NCBI RefSeq assembly: GCF_001949145.1
Contig: NW_019091649.1
Location: 126,001 to 189,799 of the forward strand
DNA: 63,799 bases
From: Acanthaster planci
Taxonomy: Eukaryota > Echinodermata > Asteroidea > Valvatida > Acanthasteridae
Direction: 5' to 3'
Positions 60,471-63,799 of the stretch are shown here, piece by piece (position 1 is the first letter of the stretch; every line of letters starts with the position of its first letter). A program made the position numbers and the translations under genes. The notes below the pieces were generated by a model. It was not told the DNA's origin. It made no database searches and worked only from the letters and a program-made list of their open reading frames with translations.

Positions 60471-62265
60471 CTGTTTAAGAGTTCACAAATTGCAAACAGT
60501 TCACAAAGTCGGAATTTCACACAAGGACTACCGCGCCTGTATAAAATAAAAGTCCTCGGACTGACAACACCCCTGGCGTCTCCAGGTGCAAAATTGGGAG
60601 GACGCAAAATAAAATATTTTTCACTCCCAAATGAAGGGTTGTTGTAACTTGCCGCGATTAAATTCCTCAAGAATGAATTTAAAAAGGGCAACTAGTCTAG
60701 GACAACTTTCCACCCTCAGGGCCAGTCACCTTTTCACCCCCTCGAATCACCTGACTGCCTGCATTTCGCTTTTAGGAGCCATAGGCTATAGCATCAAGAG
60801 TGGGCTTGGTTTCATGGGTAGGGCATGCCGAGGAAAAAATGAAGAAACTGGAGATAACAAGAAACCTTATACGTCCTTTGCACTTCCCTTGTCGCTAAAT
60901 TCACAATAAACTTGTGCCATTTTCTATAACAAAGGCTTCTAGATTGAAAAAAAAGTTGAATATCGATTTGACAGTGTTTACCCAGTGTTTATACGTCCCA
61001 GTATCATGCCTGTTGCAAGTCCACTAGGGCACGCCAGCGTCAATTTAATGGCAGAGTTCTCGTAGGCCAGATCTAGCTGTAAGGATTCGTGGATACCTAT
61101 CACGGTACACTTGCTGGAAGTGTACGCACCCATAGACCTGTATGGGGCGTAGGCTATGATGCTGCCAATGGTGACAATGTGGCCGCTGTTTTGGGCTTTC
61201 ATGGCAGGAAGGAAGGCTTTGTGGAGCTGTAAAGGAAAAGTGCTTGAGGTATTACCGTGGCCATGCGTGTTTTGTTTTTATTTTGGTTTTCTTCTGTGTT
61301 CTCAAGAATGGTATAGTAAAACCTCTTTGTGGAAATCTGAGACATTTCTCTTCGCTCAATGCTTAGAGAATGAGAGGAAAAAGTGGCTCGAATAAATTAT
61401 TGTAAACCATTCTGTAAAACTTCAAAAAATGACGTTGCCTACCCAATCGACCCATATACCAAGAACATATCTTGCGTATTTGCTGGCTATTATTTATAAA
61501 TTTACTTTAATTAAGAAATATTGCTCAGTACTTCTTATGAAACTGGATTGAGCACAAGCATTTGATCGCTGCGGAGAATGGGCAAATGCCTTTTCTATTC
61601 CTATACGGATAACTTGGGTATGAGATCAATTTAGATTTAATCAAACGAATTATCAAATGAATCAAATGAATGATCGATTATCCAATAAACTTGAAAATTG
61701 CTAAGCATCCTGACAAAAATCAGGACTATTGTGTACTAATTCTGTCGCGGAGCGTGCTGGAATTGGCCTACGACAGGCAGTCTGAGCTTCTCACCCAAAA
61801 ATGCGAGACGGCGTTGACATCGACAGTTCTTTGGACAACTTCCTCAGAACACTCCAGAACCGGTTTGTAATGTGCTATTCCCGCATTGTTGACCAGCATC
61901 GTCACATCGCCGACCTCTTGTCGAACTCTCTCGGCCGCAGCATACACTTGGTCGGCCTTGCTGACATCCACCGTGTAGGCGTACACGTCTCCGGCGTCTA
62001 GCTCTCGTATCATACGCGCTGTTTCCACGTTGTCGTGCTGGTTCACGTCCCAGATCACCACGGTGGCTCTCCTCTTAGCGAATCCTATCGCAAGATGACG
62101 ACCAAGCCCTGCTCCGCCACCTGTTATTAGAACAATCTCACCTTTTACATCTTTCAGTCGACGGAAGGACGAAGGAACGAAAAGATCGATGCAAGTTTTG
62201 AAGAAGGCTTCCATACAGTACCATATCGCATATAACAGCAAGACAACACCCCTTTTAGCTGCCAT
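60305..62265 (-). CDS. SDR16C-family membrane-anchored short-chain dehydrogenase/reductase (17beta-HSD11/13, RDH10 or SDR16C5 type)
   Basis: This is predicted to be an NAD(P)-dependent oxidoreductase of retinol, steroid or other lipid alcohols, on ER or lipid-droplet membranes as for the family. Exons 62265-61795, 61226-60982 and 60470-60305 join with GT-AG introns (phases 0 and 2) to 293 residues. Residues 6-30 are hydrophobic (membrane anchor). The cofactor motif TGGGAGLG is 48-55, WDVN 72-75 and NNAG 126-129. Asn151 lies in DVNAVSHFW. The catalytic Ser179 and YTSSK (Tyr192, Lys196) have the standard 13-residue Ser-Tyr gap. LHKAFLPAM at the first junction and VPSS near the end match SDR16C proteins, closest in length to HSD17B11 (about 300). 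The C-terminus stops roughly 20 residues early compared with HSD17B11, so a further exon is possible. Which SDR16C subfamily it belongs to needs a tree. Confidence 0.93.
60471..61794 (-). other. SDR16C introns 1 and 2
   Basis: Intron 1 is 61794-61227 (568 bp) and intron 2 is 60981-60471 (511 bp), interrupted by exon 2. No repeat or RNA gene is recognisable in them. Confidence 0.85.
60982..61226 (-). CDS. SDR16C exon 2 (catalytic centre)
   Basis: The exon is 245 nt after TCCTTTACAG and starts LHKAFLPAMKAQNSGHIVTI. It includes Ser179 and GAYTSSKCTVIGIHESLQLD, then LACPSGLATGMILGRINT. It ends GG|GTAAAC, two bases into a Gly codon. Confidence 0.93.
61795..62265 (-). CDS. SDR16C exon 1 (membrane anchor and cofactor-binding half)
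   Basis: The exon has 157 codons from MAAKRGVVLLLYAIWYCMEA to DVNAVSHFW, then the donor GTGAGA. It contains the hydrophobic anchor, GEIVLITGGGAGLGRHLAIG, the IWDVN cofactor-specificity segment and LVNNAGI. The open frame runs on past the donor into intron for eight codons, which I do not include. Confidence 0.93.
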
Positions 62266-63799
62266 GTTTGATGTACAAAGTACATGAACACACCGGCTGA
62301 CTTTGTTAAAGAGGCAAAGTGCAAAATGAAGCAGTCGTTATGGACTGTGGAATCCTTATACAACTTGTATCCTTTTCATCTCGATTTGAAATGAATCGTA
62401 TTTTTAACTGTTATTCATATGTCTGGATGTCTAAAATGATATTCATGGCTTTTAAACAAGCTGTTTCGTCCCATTTACTGATGAAAACGTATAGCTTCAC
62501 AAATGGACTGAAAGTCGTTTTCCCGAGCGGGATAGAATTGCTATCGACAGGAGCTATGCATAATGCATAATTTGGATGCAGTTCTTGTAAACGTTCCTTT
62601 GTTAATCCAACTTCATTTTTGTTGTGCCACTTTGAGGGCATTGTGGAACTGTTTATTTTTGCACTAATGCAAACTTGCTTATTTGTGAGCAAAAGTGTGA
62701 CGTCATTTAAGGCAGAGTTACCAAATTCTGCACTAAAATTTCCCCAAATTTCGGATATTTTACTGTCGTAAAAATTTTGTGTACTTTGGGGCTGTGTTTT
62801 TCTCATTCAGTTCGTGACAGTAAGGCAATGAACGAGGTTTTTGGGTACAGATGTTTCCAACGAACACATTTTTGGTCTACAATTTGAACGGACCCCCCAT
62901 CACCACAGCAACAGTACCGTCACTATTTAAAAAACAAGAACAAAACAAAAACAGAGATATCTTTAAAAGTGCACTTTTCAAATAAAAGTAACCCAAAAAG
63001 TATGCTAGACAGTTTTCCTACATTTAGGAGAAGTAAAAGCTTGCACAGATGTGCTCTCTGATAAAATTAAGACCATGGCCCTTTGACACTGCAACGGACA
63101 GTAATCATAACAGCTAGATCTGTTGAAACATCTTACATTTATTGGTTCAACTGCTCGAAACATGAAAACGCTACCTATTGCCACAATGCCATGCATTTCA
63201 AATAACAGGATAACTCGTCTAAGCGTTAAACATGCCTGACTACACTGACACATGAAAAAGTTGTACCATCACTACCGTAATAAAATTAGTAATCTTTGTT
63301 TTTCCAAGAATGAAATGGGTAACTGCAGCATAATATCACACATAGAGTCAGAACAGTTTTAGTTCTATATATGACAGAAGCTTCTATTGCAACTTAGCGG
63401 TATATTGCCAATGCTTTAAGACATGACGACACCACATACTGTGCGTGTCTTGGTGTTTCTCTGCTCTACTGCGGAGGGTTCTAATTCTTTCTACACAGCG
63501 ACACGATAAATTCTGTGTGAGAATAAATCAAATTGCTTCACACGTTCAAATAAAAAATTTAAACAATTGAGACAAATATTTGTGATCTCAGAAAAGCGTT
63601 TGACAGATGGAATGAAATGTAAACAATTGTTTATAAGGAAAATCCAAATGTTGCCCCCCTTCCCCACTCCAAACCTGAATATGTCTCTAAATGCCCCACT
63701 CCCAGTGGCGTAGATCTGTTCTGGAAAAATTAGGGGGAATGGCGAAAGGTGTGGGGGGGGATAACTCACCTGGCCGTGGAAATTTGAAAAGCGGGGGGG
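62266..63799. other. SDR16C upstream region to window end
   Basis: Presumed promoter side of the SDR16C gene. A minus-strand frame of 131 codons (62411-62806) resembles nothing I know. The last 150 bases contain poly-C/G tracts and the words GGCGTAGATCTG, a sequence type often seen in repeats, but no element can be bounded. Confidence 0.4.

Noticed and set aside
60471-60691. 5' part of the open frame containing SDR16C exon 3
   Set aside because: It is upstream of the acceptor TTAAACAG and has no SDR similarity; only 60470-60305 is kept.
62411-62806. 131-codon minus-strand frame upstream of SDR16C
   Set aside because: No recognised domain, AT-rich, and no splice or start context linking it to the SDR gene.

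Overview
This is a eukaryotic (animal) genome window. Three multi-exon genes are recognisable from conserved protein sequence joined across GT-AG introns, and the rest is intron or intergenic DNA rich in interspersed repeats and short palindromes. The protein families and repeat content suit a marine invertebrate, possibly a non-vertebrate deuterostome (an echinoderm, hemichordate or lancelet). That placement is inference and I cannot name the genus. Two runs of N (8751-8802 and 28001-28025) show a draft assembly.

Layout. (1) About 1-38.2 kb, minus strand: the 5' end of a Scribble (LAP-family polarity scaffold) gene. Coding exon 1 is 38180-38019, exon 2 is 34815-34698 and exon 3 is 12843-12765. 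Intron 2 is about 21.9 kb, and the gene runs off the left edge through an intron of at least 12.7 kb. These introns are saturated with the palindromic word TACATGTA and its variants, with minisatellites, and with non-autonomous DNA transposons that can be bounded by their inverted repeats. (2) About 38.2-44.0 kb: spacer between the divergent Scribble and YTHDF genes. It holds a LINE-like 3' tail, a 50-bp-arm hairpin and a 55-bp palindrome. (3) 44017-49794, plus strand: a complete five-exon YTHDF gene (cytoplasmic m6A reader, 648 residues predicted) with all three aromatic-cage tryptophans. (4) About 49.8-58.8 kb: YTHDF 3' region, a tRNA-derived SINE, and a CpG-rich 1.16-kb insertion (56224-57386). 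(5) 58777-58809, plus strand: a possible isolated first coding exon. (6) 62265-60305, minus strand: a three-exon SDR16C-type short-chain dehydrogenase/reductase (293 residues predicted) with its N-terminal membrane anchor, cofactor motif and catalytic Ser-Tyr-Lys.

The three genes do not form a pathway: Scribble is junctional polarity, YTHDF is mRNA decay and translation control, and the SDR is lipid, retinoid or steroid redox. I found no CRISPR array, no operon and no prokaryotic system. What is unexplained lies in the noncoding DNA: the very dense TACATGTA/TACCGGTA network confined mostly to the Scribble introns, and a set of delimitable mobile elements. Most other open reading frames are shadows, repeat translations or chance frames.
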